From: Candidatus Pelagibacter sp.
Lineage (GTDB): Bacteria; Pseudomonadota; Alphaproteobacteria; Pelagibacterales; Pelagibacteraceae
NCBI GenBank assembly: GCA_002704185.1
Contig: PAFP01000034.1
Location: 2,046 to 11,900 of the forward strand
Direction of reading: 5' to 3'
DNA: 9,855 nt
The translations under genes and the position numbers were made by a program. The notes beneath the pieces were generated by a model that saw nothing but the letters and a program-made list of their open reading frames with translations, did no database searches and was not told where the DNA came from. This document shows, in pieces, positions 1 through 8,016 of this stretch (position 1 is the first letter of the stretch; the number at the start of each line of letters is the position of its first letter).

Positions 1-266
1 AATGGATCTACAGCGATATCTACCATTGGCGTTTTTGCTTTTCCTAATTTTTCCCCTATATACAACATTGGAGCTTCATCCATCTCTCCTTCACCTATAA
101 CGACATCGCCATAAAAATGAATTTTATTTAATTCAGATCTCATTGCATCTACTGCGGCTTTGTCGGCAGAATTTTTGTCACCTTTTCCAACAAATTTATA
201 AGAATGTAATGCAGCTATTGCAGTAACATTTATAATATCATTTATGAAGTCTTCTAGCTTGATCAT
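1..266 (-). CDS. glpX: Fructose-1,6-bisphosphatase class II (GlpX), N-terminal part, cut by the window edge
   Basis: This is the first 88 codons of a GlpX-type, metal-dependent fructose-1,6-bisphosphatase, which removes the 1-phosphate from fructose 1,6-bisphosphate in cytoplasmic gluconeogenesis. It is read from the ATG at 266-264 and runs off the left edge. Visible family motifs are [10 protein letters not shown] (residues 26-35), the AAVDAMR stretch, [18 protein letters not shown] (55-72) and DIAVDP (83-88), which precedes the family's usual EGT. D35 and E59 align with metal/catalytic residues D33 and E57 of E. coli GlpX, and the N-terminus matches that protein without large gaps. The start overlaps the rnj stop by 4 bp (ATGA), and no Shine-Dalgarno sequence is visible, so translation is probably coupled to rnj. 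Some homologues also act on sedoheptulose 1,7-bisphosphate; the fragment cannot decide this. Identification is firm; completeness of the gene cannot be judged. Confidence 0.93.
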   Translation of the reverse strand, partial: MIKLEDFINDIINVTAIAALHSYKFVGKGDKNSADKAAVDAMRSELNKIHFYGDVVIGEGEMDEAPMLYIGEKLGKAKTPMVDIAVDP

Positions 267-1930
267 ATTCTTATTAAATTAACATTTGTGAACGGTTTTT
301 TATTACATCTATTATAAATTTTCTTTCTAAAATTTGTTTTAATCTCATCTATAAGTTCTTTTTCTAATTTCTTATTATTTAAATTTTTATTTTTGCACGT
401 ATCAAAATATATATCTTCTAATTCATATATTAATTCATTTTTTTCAAGTTCATCAAAGGGCAAACCTCTAATATTGATAATTGGATTTCTTTCTAAGCTT
501 CCATTTTTTGATATGATAATATTTATATTTAAATAACCATGGTGTGATATATTTTTTCTTTCTTTTAAACTTGAATTATCTTCATCAATTAGTTTATTTC
601 CATCAATAAAAAGTTTACCATTATTTACTTTGTCAATTATTTTAGGTTCATCTGGAAATATTCTTAAAATATCACCATTTTCAACTAAGGTAGGATATGG
701 AACTTGCATTGACTTGGCAAAATTAAAATGTTCAGACAAATGCCTGTGTTCTCCGTGTACAGGCACAGATATTTTTGGTTTTATCCATTGATACATATCT
801 TTCATTTCATCTCTACCCGGATGACCCGAGACATGTATGAATGCGTTATCTTCTGATATTACATTGATTTTTTTTTTACATAGTAAATTATGCATTTTAT
901 AAAGCTTTTTTTCATTACCAGGTATAATTCTAGAAGAAAATATAACTGTATCGCCTTCATTCACTTCTACATCAGGATGTTCGTCTTTTACAATTCTATT
1001 CATTGCTCCTTTTGGTTCGCCTTGGCTACCCGTGCACAAATAAACTATTTTTGATCTTGGGATTCTAATCGCATCTCGCGCGTCAATTGGTGGCTTTACA
1101 TCAGTTAAGTATCCGCATGATTTAGCAACTTTATAAATTTTGTTCATTGACCTTCCAACAAGAGAAAGGTGTCTACCGGCTTTATTTGCACATTTAAATA
1201 TGCTTTCCATTCTGGCAACATTTGATGCAAATGTTGTAACTATTATACGATTTTTAATAGTTTCAAATAAACTCATCAAGTTATCTCTTACATCTGCTTC
1301 AGAACCAGATCTTCCTTCAGTAAAAATATTTGTTGAGTCACAGACCATTGCTAAAATACCGTTTTCGCCAATTTTTTTTAATTTTTCAGTATCCATATTC
1401 TTGCCAATCAAAGGATTTAAGTCACATTTCCAATCGCCAGTATGAAATATTTTTCCTGATGGAGTTGATATCAAAAGAGCATTTGGCTCAAGTATTGAGT
1501 GAGTTAAGGACACGAAATCTATTTTGAATGGTTCAATATCTATTTTACCATTTAATGGTATAATTTTAAGGTACTCGTCAATATCAATTTTTTTTTCCTT
1601 AAACTTTTCCTTAATAAGAGTTGCTGTAAAAGGTGTTGCAAATATTTTACATTTTAAATATGGCCACAAGTAAGAAATAGCTCCTATATGATCTTCATGA
1701 CCATGGGTTAAAATTATCCCTTTTAAATTTTTTTTCTTCTGAACAATAAAATCAGGATCAGGTACTATTAAATCTATTCCAGGGATGCTTTCATCAGTAA
1801 AAGTAACACCAATATCGATCATTATCCAATCATAAAAATTTTTTTCACCATAACCATAAAGACTCATATTTGCTCCAATTTCCCCAACGCCTCCTAATGG
1901 GCAAAATAATAATTCTTTTTTAATTGACAT
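263..1930 (-). CDS. rnj: Ribonuclease J (metallo-beta-lactamase/beta-CASP nuclease)
   Basis: A 555-residue RNase J, a cytoplasmic zinc-dependent enzyme with 5'-3' exonuclease and endonuclease activity in RNA processing and decay. The metallo-beta-lactamase core carries the metal-binding motif H76-G-H78-E-D80-H81, then H144 (SLTHS), D166 (FHTGDW) and H392 (VPVHGEH). The inserted beta-CASP domain spans roughly residues 200-360, including CTGSQGEP (299-306), and is followed by HVSGHPG (366-372). The Lys/Asn-rich C-terminal region from about residue 445 is poorly conserved, as usual, and ends near residue 555, a normal length for alphaproteobacterial members. The ATG at 1930 is supported by AAGGA five bases upstream and by the conserved PLGGVGEIG start of the domain at residue 11. 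The gene overlaps coaX by 11 bp and glpX by 4 bp. All catalytic residues I looked for are present, so it should be active. Confidence 0.96.
   Translation of the reverse strand: MSIKKELLFCPLGGVGEIGANMSLYGYGEKNFYDWIMIDIGVTFTDESIPGIDLIVPDPDFIVQKKKNLKGIILTHGHEDHIGAISYLWPYLKCKIFATPFTATLIKEKFKEKKIDIDEYLKIIPLNGKIDIEPFKIDFVSLTHSILEPNALLISTPSGKIFHTGDWKCDLNPLIGKNMDTEKLKKIGENGILAMVCDSTNIFTEGRSGSEADVRDNLMSLFETIKNRIIVTTFASNVARMESIFKCANKAGRHLSLVGRSMNKIYKVAKSCGYLTDVKPPIDARDAIRIPRSKIVYLCTGSQGEPKGAMNRIVKDEHPDVEVNEGDTVIFSSRIIPGNEKKLYKMHNLLCKKKINVISEDNAFIHVSGHPGRDEMKDMYQWIKPKISVPVHGEHRHLSEHFNFAKSMQVPYPTLVENGDILRIFPDEPKIIDKVNNGKLFIDGNKLIDEDNSSLKERKNISHHGYLNINIIISKNGSLERNPIINIRGLPFDELEKNELIYELEDIYFDTCKNKNLNNKKLEKELIDEIKTNFRKKIYNRCNKKPFTNVNLIRI
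868..877 (-). repeat. Ten-base poly-A tract in the rnj coding strand
   Basis: An unbroken run of ten A on the coding strand, covering the codons for Lys352-Lys354 and the first base of the next Ile codon of RNase J. The frame continues intact on both sides into the conserved HVSGHPG motif. Such runs can cause polymerase slippage or read errors. Confidence 0.8.
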
Positions 1931-2675
1931 TAAATTCCTTTTTATTTGTATGTATTATTTCAATTAATCCAGTGAGCGTTATATCCTCTATATATTCAGA
2001 CTTAAATTTTAATTTTCCTTCAAAGATTTTTCCAGTTCCACCTGTGAGTATAATCTTAAATTTTTTCTTTGTTTGTAATTTAATTTGTTCCACAATTCCA
2101 TTTATCAAAGATATATAGCCGTAATATATACCAGAATTTATAGCTTCAAATGTATTTTTTCCAATTATTTTATTAGTTTGTTTTAATTTTATTAGCGGAA
2201 GTTGTGATGTTAGATGATGCAAGGATTTAATTGATAAATCCAATCCAGGAGCAATTATTCCACCAACATATATTGAATTAACTAAAATATCGAACGTAGT
2301 AGCTGTTCCAAAATCTACAACAATAGCATTTTTATAACCTAATTTTACTACACCAATAGCATTTGCCACTCTATCAGATCCTACCTTTTTTTTATTATTT
2401 ATTTCAATTTTAATATTCTTAATCAGCTTTGTATTTGAAAGCTCAAATACCCTAACATTAATTTTATTAAAAAAATTTTTAATTATACGAAAAGATGATG
2501 GAACAACTGAACTAATTAGACAATAATCTGACTTGAAGTTGTTTTTTAATTTATTTAGATGTTTTTTTTTTATTAAATCTTTCGTTTTAATAATAATTTT
2601 TTTAACTACTTTTTTACCAAAATAATCATACCAGGCTATTTTTGAGTATGTGTTTCCTAAATCTATGATAATCAC
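1920..2675 (-). CDS. coaX: Type III pantothenate kinase (CoaX)
   Basis: A 251-residue CoaX, which phosphorylates pantothenate with ATP in the first step of coenzyme A synthesis. It belongs to the ASKHA fold and normally needs a monovalent cation. Motifs in order: D5-L-G-N-T (phosphate-binding loop), SSVVPS (55-60), GSDR (99-102) with the likely catalytic D101, DFGTATTFDI (121-130), GGIIAPGL (138-145), and the late nucleotide-binding TGGTG (211-215). Length is typical for the family. The start is a GTG at 2675-2673, not ATG. It is chosen because it sits four residues before the conserved DLGNT motif and overlaps the birA stop in a GTGA junction. No strong Shine-Dalgarno site is visible, so coupling to birA is likely. 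The 3' end overlaps rnj by 11 bp. It has no similarity to CoaA-type kinases. Confidence 0.95.
   Translation of the reverse strand: MIIIDLGNTYSKIAWYDYFGKKVVKKIIIKTKDLIKKKHLNKLKNNFKSDYCLISSVVPSSFRIIKNFFNKINVRVFELSNTKLIKNIKIEINNKKKVGSDRVANAIGVVKLGYKNAIVVDFGTATTFDILVNSIYVGGIIAPGLDLSIKSLHHLTSQLPLIKLKQTNKIIGKNTFEAINSGIYYGYISLINGIVEQIKLQTKKKFKIILTGGTGKIFEGKLKFKSEYIEDITLTGLIEIIHTNKKEFNVN
1936..1940 (-). promoter_or_regulatory. Ribosome binding site of rnj, embedded in coaX
   Basis: AAGGA on the coding strand, five bases upstream of the rnj ATG at 1930. The bases also encode the Lys-Glu pair near the end of CoaX, so the site is inside a coding region. Together with the coaX stop downstream of the rnj start, it allows independent initiation as well as coupling. 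rnj and nuoK are the two genes here with a clear Shine-Dalgarno. Confidence 0.6.
2562..2571 (-). repeat. Ten-base poly-A tract in the coaX coding strand
   Basis: An unbroken run of ten A on the coding strand, covering the last base of an Ile codon and three Lys codons near residues 36-38 of CoaX. The reading frame is intact downstream, as shown by the GSDR and DFGTATT motifs. Confidence 0.8.
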
Positions 2676-3184
2676 AATATTCTAAACCTATTTGTTATAG
2701 ATTGAGCTATTTCAATTCTATCATTCATTTTTCCGTTTATATTATTTAAACAAGTTGTTTGGTATTTTCTAATATTTGGAGAATTGGATATATTTACGCC
2801 TATACCCACTAAACCATAAATGCTTTTATTAAACCTAATACTTTCTATTAAAATTCCAGATAATTTTTTATCATTTACTAAAATATCATTAGGATACTTT
2901 ATGCTAATCTTATTTTTACTATTAATTTTTTTTGTTAATATAGATTTAATAATTTTAAGAGTTTTAAATTGTAATTTAAGAACTTTATCATAATTTTTTA
3001 CCTTAAAAAAAAATGTCATATATAAATTACCTTTTTTTGATATCCATTTTGTACCATATTTCCCTTTTCCTTGTGTCTGTTTATCAGAAATAATAACTCC
3101 TTTATAAATTTTATATTTATGTATAATTTTTTTTGCTTCATTATTCGTACTACCTATACAGTCGTAAATAAAAAAGTTATTCAT
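2672..3184 (-). CDS. birA: Biotin-[acetyl-CoA-carboxylase] ligase, short catalytic-domain-only form
   Basis: This gene attaches biotin, via biotinoyl-AMP, to the biotin-carrier subunits of carboxylases. The 170-residue product has the lipoyl/biotin ligase core: STNNEAK (12-18), the adenylate loop GKGKYGTKW (39-47), KYPND (97-101) with the expected lysine K97, KLSGILIE (107-114) and GIGVNIS (127-133). There is no N-terminal DNA-binding domain, so it should not be a repressor. Aligned by eye with E. coli BirA, it stops before the last helix of the catalytic domain and lacks the whole C-terminal SH3-like domain. The stop (TGA) lies inside the coaX start junction. The adenylate loop has Lys where E. 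coli has R116 and R118, and Thr where it has R121. The gene follows nuoN after 5 bp with no Shine-Dalgarno. Family assignment is firm; activity of so short a form is inferred. Confidence 0.88.
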   Translation of the reverse strand: MNNFFIYDCIGSTNNEAKKIIHKYKIYKGVIISDKQTQGKGKYGTKWISKKGNLYMTFFFKVKNYDKVLKLQFKTLKIIKSILTKKINSKNKISIKYPNDILVNDKKLSGILIESIRFNKSIYGLVGIGVNISNSPNIRKYQTTCLNNINGKMNDRIEIAQSITNRFRIL

Positions 3185-3189
3185 AAATT

Positions 3190-4611
3190 TTAATTAATTA
3201 TTTTTGAAGCAACTTCTACAAACTCTAAAATAAATGATGGGCTTATAAAATAAAATAATATAATCAAAGAAGAAACTAATATAGAAAATTTTATACCTAA
3301 TGTTTCAACTTCATCAAATTTATCTTTTTGGTCATCAAAATACATAATTTTTACTATTCTTAAATAATAAAACGCGGATATGACTGAAGCTATTAGCCCT
3401 ATGATTGCTAAAAAAATCATATTTGCTTCAATAACGGATTTAAAAACATAAAATTTCGCAAAAAAACCTGCTAAAGGAGGTATTCCAGCTAATGAAAATA
3501 ATGTTGCGGCAAAACAAAATGCTATAACCGGATGGTTTTTGGATAATCCGGATAAATCATTAATGTTTTCAAAATAAATATTTTTTCTTTTAAAAAGCAA
3601 TATACATGCAAAAGAACTAATCATCATTATTATATATATATTTAAATATGATATTGCTGAAATTACTCCATCTTTAGTATTTGTAGTTAACGAAGCTAAA
3701 ACATATCCAATATGACTTATGCTGCTATAGGCCATTAGTCTTTTCAAGTTTGTTTGGCCAATCGCAGCAAATGCTCCTAACAACATTGAAGCGATTGATA
3801 TAAAAATGATGATTGCCTTCCATTCGACGTAAATATTTTCGAAACAAATATATAATATTCTTATTATTGCACCTAACCCAGCAATTTTTGGTGCTAAAGC
3901 AAAAAAGCTTGTCACAGAGGTTGGGGAACCTTCGTATACATCTGGTGACCACATATGAAACGGAACAGCAGAGATTTTAAAGGCCAAACCAATTATCACA
4001 AAAATTATGCCAAATAATATTGGTATATTTGTAGAAGCCTTTAGGGATTCAGAAATAACATAATAATTAGTCGATCCGGTGAAACCATAAATAATTGAAC
4101 AACCATATAGAAATAAACCAGAAGATAATGCTCCTAAAACAAAGTATTTAACACCTGACTCAGTTGATTTTTCAGATTCACGGTCTATGGAAGCTAAAAC
4201 ATAAAGTGATAAAGACTGCAGTTCAATTCCAAGATAAAGTCCAATTAAATCATTTGAGCTTACCATCAAAAACATTCCAATGACTGCAGATAAAATTAAT
4301 AATGGGTATTCAAATTTATCTAATTTTTGAATTTTTATATAATCTCCAGTAAAGATTAAAGAGAAAGTTGTTGATATTAATATGAGAATTTTTAAATAAT
4401 TAGATAAACTATCCACTGCATAACTATTCTTAAAAATAACAAGATCATTAATATTATTTAAGTAAACAATTGGAATACAAATTAAAAAACATATTGTAGT
4501 AATTTTTTTTATTAAATCGTAGCTATTTTTTTTAAATACACCCAAGACAAGTAAAATTAATAAGCTTAAAATTAAAAAAATTTCAGGGTAAATATAATCA
4601 ATTTCAATCAT
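3190..4611 (-). CDS. nuoN: NADH-quinone oxidoreductase subunit N (complex I antiporter-like subunit)
   Basis: A 473-residue polytopic membrane protein of the proton-conducting antiporter family, the pump subunit of complex I nearest the NuoH/J/K/A module. Hydrophobic segments run through nearly the whole length. Family landmarks are GIELQSLSLYVLAS (128-141) with E130, the ESGVKYFVLGA segment with K155, FKISAVPFHMWSPD (211-224) with K212, APK with K242, LMAYSSISHIGY (292-303) and GIPPLAGFFAKF (376-387) with K386. These residues correspond to the charged chain along the membrane arm known from E. coli NuoN. Length is close to the E. coli protein (485). The ATG at 4611 lies inside the end of nuoM, an 8-bp overlap, and no Shine-Dalgarno is seen. 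It is the last nuo gene in the operon; birA follows after 5 bp. Confidence 0.97.
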   Translation of the reverse strand: MIEIDYIYPEIFLILSLLILLVLGVFKKNSYDLIKKITTICFLICIPIVYLNNINDLVIFKNSYAVDSLSNYLKILILISTTFSLIFTGDYIKIQKLDKFEYPLLILSAVIGMFLMVSSNDLIGLYLGIELQSLSLYVLASIDRESEKSTESGVKYFVLGALSSGLFLYGCSIIYGFTGSTNYYVISESLKASTNIPILFGIIFVIIGLAFKISAVPFHMWSPDVYEGSPTSVTSFFALAPKIAGLGAIIRILYICFENIYVEWKAIIIFISIASMLLGAFAAIGQTNLKRLMAYSSISHIGYVLASLTTNTKDGVISAISYLNIYIIMMISSFACILLFKRKNIYFENINDLSGLSKNHPVIAFCFAATLFSLAGIPPLAGFFAKFYVFKSVIEANMIFLAIIGLIASVISAFYYLRIVKIMYFDDQKDKFDEVETLGIKFSILVSSLIILFYFISPSFILEFVEVASKIIN

Positions 4612-6103
4612 TAAAAGTCATTTTAATATTAGTTTTTTCATTAAATATGTATATTATATTATTTGTGCTTACAGATACTGTATCTAAAATAATATTCGGA
4701 TAAACACCTAAAATTAAGGAAAGCAAAACAAGGAATGTTAAGACTAATAGCTCTTTCTTATTTAGATCAACTAACTCATTGATTCTTGAATTAACTATTT
4801 TCCCAAAAATAACTCTTTTATATAGCCATAATCCGTAACATGCTGACAATACAACACCTAAAGCTGCTATTAAAGCTACAAAATAATTATTTTTAAATAC
4901 TCCTAGTAAAATTAAAAATTCCCCAATAAAACCACTAGTACCTGGCAGACCTATACTAGCCAAAATAAAGATTAAAAACAAAGTTGAAAATCTAGGCATT
5001 TTATTAACTACTCCACCGTAATCCAAAATTTTTCTTGAGTGCATTCTGTCATAAACCACACCAACACATAAGAACAAAGCTGCAGAAACTATACCGTGAC
5101 TAATCATTTGAAATATACTTCCGGCTAAACCATTTCCATTAAATACAAAAATACCGAGTGTCACAAAACCCATGTGTGCAACGGAAGAATAGGCAATTAA
5201 TTTTTTCATATCTTGCTGCATTAAAGCTATAAGTGAAGTATAAATAATTGCAATTATACTTAGGGTGAATATCAATGGCGCAAAATATATAGATGCGTGT
5301 GGAAATAAACCAATTGAAAATCTTATAAATCCGTAACCTGCCATTTTTAATAAAATTGCAGCCAAAATTACAGATCCAGATGTTGGAGCCTCAACATGGG
5401 CATCTGGTAACCATGTATGAAATGGCCACATTGGAGTTTTCACAGCAAATGATGCAAAAAAACCTAACCAAAGATAATTTTGGTAATTTTTATCAATATC
5501 TAAAATAAGTAACTTCGTTACATCTAAAGTTCCGTACTCATAAAAAATAAATATTATTGCTATTAACATAAAGACAGAGCCAAAAAGTGTATAAAGAAAA
5601 AACTTAAATGCTGAATAAACTCTTTTTTCACCACCCCAAATACCTATGATAATAAACATAGGTATTAAACCAGCTTCAAAAAATAAAAAGAAAATAAATA
5701 AATCTAATGAACAAAAAACACCTAACATTAATGTTTCAATTAATAAAAGAGACATTAAGAATTCTTTAATTCTAAACTTAACACTATTTATTGTTGAAAT
5801 AATACAAATAGGAACTATTAAAGTTGTTAAAAGAATAAAAACTAAACTAATTCCATCTATTCCAACTTTGTAATTTATAAAATCTTTAATCCATTTCTTT
5901 TCATGTACAAATTGAAAGCTTGAAATTGAATTATCAAAATTAATCCATAGAAATATGGAAATCAGAAAAGTTAAAACAGATGTTATTAAAGATACTTTAA
6001 ATGATGTCTTTATAATAAATTCTTCAGTTCCTTTCGTAAAGACTAAAAAGAAAACACCGATTAAGGGTAAGAATATTAAGATCGATAATATTGGTAAATT
6101 CAT
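4604..6103 (-). CDS. nuoM: NADH-quinone oxidoreductase subunit M (complex I antiporter-like subunit)
   Basis: A 499-residue integral membrane pump subunit sitting between NuoL and NuoN in the complex I membrane arm. Landmarks are FFEAGLIPMF (141-150) with E143 (equivalent to E144 of E. coli NuoM), FAVKTPMWPFHTWLPDAHVEAP near 219-240 with K222, LLKMAGYG (251-258) with K253, LIAYSSVAHMGF (302-313) and the terminal-half glutamate E395 in SGFIGEF. This set matches the known proton-channel residues, including the Glu in place of Lys in the last channel that distinguishes NuoM from NuoL and NuoN. Length is normal. The ATG at 6103 follows the nuoL stop with one base between them (TAAAATG) and has no Shine-Dalgarno, so it probably depends on terminating ribosomes from nuoL. 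Its end overlaps nuoN by 8 bp. Confidence 0.97.
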   Translation of the reverse strand: MNLPILSILIFLPLIGVFFLVFTKGTEEFIIKTSFKVSLITSVLTFLISIFLWINFDNSISSFQFVHEKKWIKDFINYKVGIDGISLVFILLTTLIVPICIISTINSVKFRIKEFLMSLLLIETLMLGVFCSLDLFIFFLFFEAGLIPMFIIIGIWGGEKRVYSAFKFFLYTLFGSVFMLIAIIFIFYEYGTLDVTKLLILDIDKNYQNYLWLGFFASFAVKTPMWPFHTWLPDAHVEAPTSGSVILAAILLKMAGYGFIRFSIGLFPHASIYFAPLIFTLSIIAIIYTSLIALMQQDMKKLIAYSSVAHMGFVTLGIFVFNGNGLAGSIFQMISHGIVSAALFLCVGVVYDRMHSRKILDYGGVVNKMPRFSTLFLIFILASIGLPGTSGFIGEFLILLGVFKNNYFVALIAALGVVLSACYGLWLYKRVIFGKIVNSRINELVDLNKKELLVLTFLVLLSLILGVYPNIILDTVSVSTNNIIYIFNEKTNIKMTFND

Positions 6104-6104
6104 T

Positions 6105-8015
6105 TTAAATTAAGATAATTGTTAAAAAAATAGACAAAAATATTAGCATAACAAAGGCGTAATGATATAAATACCCACTTTGAAATTTAACTGCTTGATC
6201 CGAAATATATCTTGTTATTTTAGCAAATCCATTTGGACCAAATCCATCTATTAAAAAAACATCTCCTATTTGCCAGAAAAAGTTACCTATTTTTTTAATA
6301 GGGTTTACTAATAAGAAGTTGTAAAATTCATCAAAATACCATTTATTTAAAAGAAATTTATAAAGAGGCTCATGTCTAATTTTTAACTCATTAATAATTT
6401 TTTTATTTTTTAAAAAAAAATATATGGATAGTGGTATAGTTAAAGTTGTAAGCATAGGCGTTAAAATTATAAACCATGTGGGTGGATGTTCTAAAATATA
6501 TGTTTTGCTAAAATAAATTGAATTTTTCCAATAATCAATGTAGTTTTGTCCAACAAATATCTCTCTAAATATTACTCCAGAAAACAAAGCGCCTAAAGCT
6601 AATATGAATAAAGGAACAAAAATAAATAAACCAGAGTCTTTTATATTATTAAAATTTAAATTCGAATTTTGAAAGCTACCATGAAACGTTTTAATAATTA
6701 ATCGCCATGAATACACTGAAGTTAAAATAGCTGTAATAACACAAGTGAAAATAGCATATCCAGCATATTTATTTTGAGAATAATATGTAGCTTCTATAAT
6801 CGCGTCTTTTGAGTAATAACCAGATAAAAAAGGGAAGCCTGTTATAGCTAAAGTACCTATAATCATAAAAATATATGTAAATGGAATTTTTTTCCATAAT
6901 CCTCCCATTTTTCTCATATCTTGTTCATCACTTAAAGAATGAATCACGGAGCCAGCTCCTAAGAAAAGCAGAGCTTTAAAAAATGCATGTGTAAACAAAT
7001 GAAAAATTGCAATATGGTAGGCTCCTAATCCTGTAGCTACAAACATGTAACCTAATTGACTACATGTCGAGTATGCAATTACTCTTTTTATATCATTTTG
7101 TACTAACGCAACAGTAGCGGCATAAAACGCAGTACTAGCTCCTACAATAGTGATAATATTTAATATCATCGCAGAATTTTCAAATAAAGGTGAACATCTA
7201 ACAACTAAAAATATACCAGCTGTAACCATAGTTGCAGCATGAATTAAAGCTGAAACAGGGGTTGGCCCTTCCATTGCATCTGGTAACCAAGTGTGAAGAA
7301 ATATTTGCGCAGATTTACCCATTGCACCTATAAACAAAAAGAACGTAATAAATGACAAAAGATTTCCATTGATATTTAAAATATTTATTTTGTAGTTAGA
7401 TATCGAGTTAATATTTTCAAACACATCATTATAATTTAATGAACCAAAATATTTATAAATTAAGAATATACCAATAGCTAAACCAAAATCGCCCACTCTA
7501 TTGACAATAAAAGCCTTTATTGCTGCTTTATTTGCTGAGTCTTTGTTATACCAAAAACCTATCAATAAGTAAGATGCTAGACCAACGCCTTCCCAGCCAA
7601 AAAATAATTGTAAAAAATTATCAGCTGAAACCAACATTATCATAGCGAAAGTAAATAGAGACAAATAAGCCATAAATCTTGGTTTTGAATTGTCATGGTT
7701 CATGTACTCAATTGAGTAAATATGAACTAATAAAGATATAAAATTTATTATAACTAACATTATTGATGTTAGTTGATCTATATAAATTGACCAATTTAAA
7801 ACTAATTCTTCAGATGTTACCCAATTAAAAATTAAGTGATTAAATGGCTGATAATTATTAAATACAAAGCCATAAAAAAAGTAAAAAGATATTAATGAAG
7901 ATATTAAAACTAATGAAGATGTTAAAATCTGAGATAATCTATCACCAAGTAATTTACCAAATAATATAGTTATTACAAAACCAAATAATGGGGCGAAAAC
8001 TAAAATATAAGACAT
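6105..8015 (-). CDS. nuoL: NADH-quinone oxidoreductase subunit L (distal complex I antiporter-like subunit)
   Basis: A 636-residue membrane protein, the distal pump of complex I. The antiporter core carries FFGWEGVGLASYLLIGFW (138-155) with E142, AMGKSAQIFLHTWLPDAM (231-248) with K234, ALIHAATMV (256-264) with H259, IAIFHLFTHAFFKALLF with H339, H343 and K347, and LSGYYSKD (397-404) with K403 and D404. These match the channel residues of E. coli NuoL. The C-terminal region, from about residue 545, is more hydrophilic (KFLLNKWYFDEFYN, then a last hydrophobic helix at about 617-636), as expected for the long lateral helix that clamps M and N. Length is close to the usual 610-650. The ATG at 8015 follows the nuoK stop after one base (TAAAATG); AAAAGGG at 8020-8026 is a close, weak Shine-Dalgarno candidate. 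Residues 30-41 carry a small tandem duplication (7893-7928). Confidence 0.97.
   Translation of the reverse strand: MSYILVFAPLFGFVITILFGKLLGDRLSQILTSSLVLISSLISFYFFYGFVFNNYQPFNHLIFNWVTSEELVLNWSIYIDQLTSIMLVIINFISLLVHIYSIEYMNHDNSKPRFMAYLSLFTFAMIMLVSADNFLQLFFGWEGVGLASYLLIGFWYNKDSANKAAIKAFIVNRVGDFGLAIGIFLIYKYFGSLNYNDVFENINSISNYKINILNINGNLLSFITFFLFIGAMGKSAQIFLHTWLPDAMEGPTPVSALIHAATMVTAGIFLVVRCSPLFENSAMILNIITIVGASTAFYAATVALVQNDIKRVIAYSTCSQLGYMFVATGLGAYHIAIFHLFTHAFFKALLFLGAGSVIHSLSDEQDMRKMGGLWKKIPFTYIFMIIGTLAITGFPFLSGYYSKDAIIEATYYSQNKYAGYAIFTCVITAILTSVYSWRLIIKTFHGSFQNSNLNFNNIKDSGLFIFVPLFILALGALFSGVIFREIFVGQNYIDYWKNSIYFSKTYILEHPPTWFIILTPMLTTLTIPLSIYFFLKNKKIINELKIRHEPLYKFLLNKWYFDEFYNFLLVNPIKKIGNFFWQIGDVFLIDGFGPNGFAKITRYISDQAVKFQSGYLYHYAFVMLIFLSIFLTIILI
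7893..7928 (-). repeat. Two tandem 18-bp near-identical units inside nuoL
   Basis: Units 7893-7910 and 7911-7928 match at 16 of 18 positions. In the nuoL frame they encode ILTSSL followed by VLISSL (residues 30-41), within an N-terminal hydrophobic helix. The repeat keeps the reading frame. It may be a small in-frame duplication or chance similarity caused by Leu/Ser/Ile-rich membrane sequence in AT-rich DNA. Confidence 0.6.
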
Positions 8016-8016
8016 T

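Noticed and set aside
1140..1527. Plus-strand open frames of 101 and 65 codons opposite rnj
   Set aside because: They lie wholly antisense to the conserved RNase J coding region, overlap each other in different frames, and resemble no family. They are shadows of the real gene.
1924..2118. Plus-strand open frame of 64 codons opposite coaX
   Set aside because: It is antisense to the conserved C-terminal part of coaX, has no recognisable motif and no isolated promoter space.
3185..3189. Possible operon boundary between nuoN and birA
   Set aside because: The gap is only 5 bp and holds no hairpin or promoter-like sequence, so no terminator can be supported here.
3725..3952. Minus-strand 75-codon open frame inside nuoN in another frame
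   Set aside because: It is fully contained in the conserved core of nuoN, which is intact, so this is an out-of-frame shadow and not a frameshifted piece.
5646..5873. Plus-strand 75-codon Lys/Ile-rich open frame opposite nuoM
   Set aside because: It is antisense to conserved NuoM helices and shows only the composition expected of AT-rich complement sequence.
6385..6425. T-rich run followed by A9, looking like a terminator or attachment-like site
   Set aside because: It lies inside the nuoL reading frame, encoding a Phe/Lys/Asn-rich segment after a membrane helix. No GC-rich stem accompanies it.
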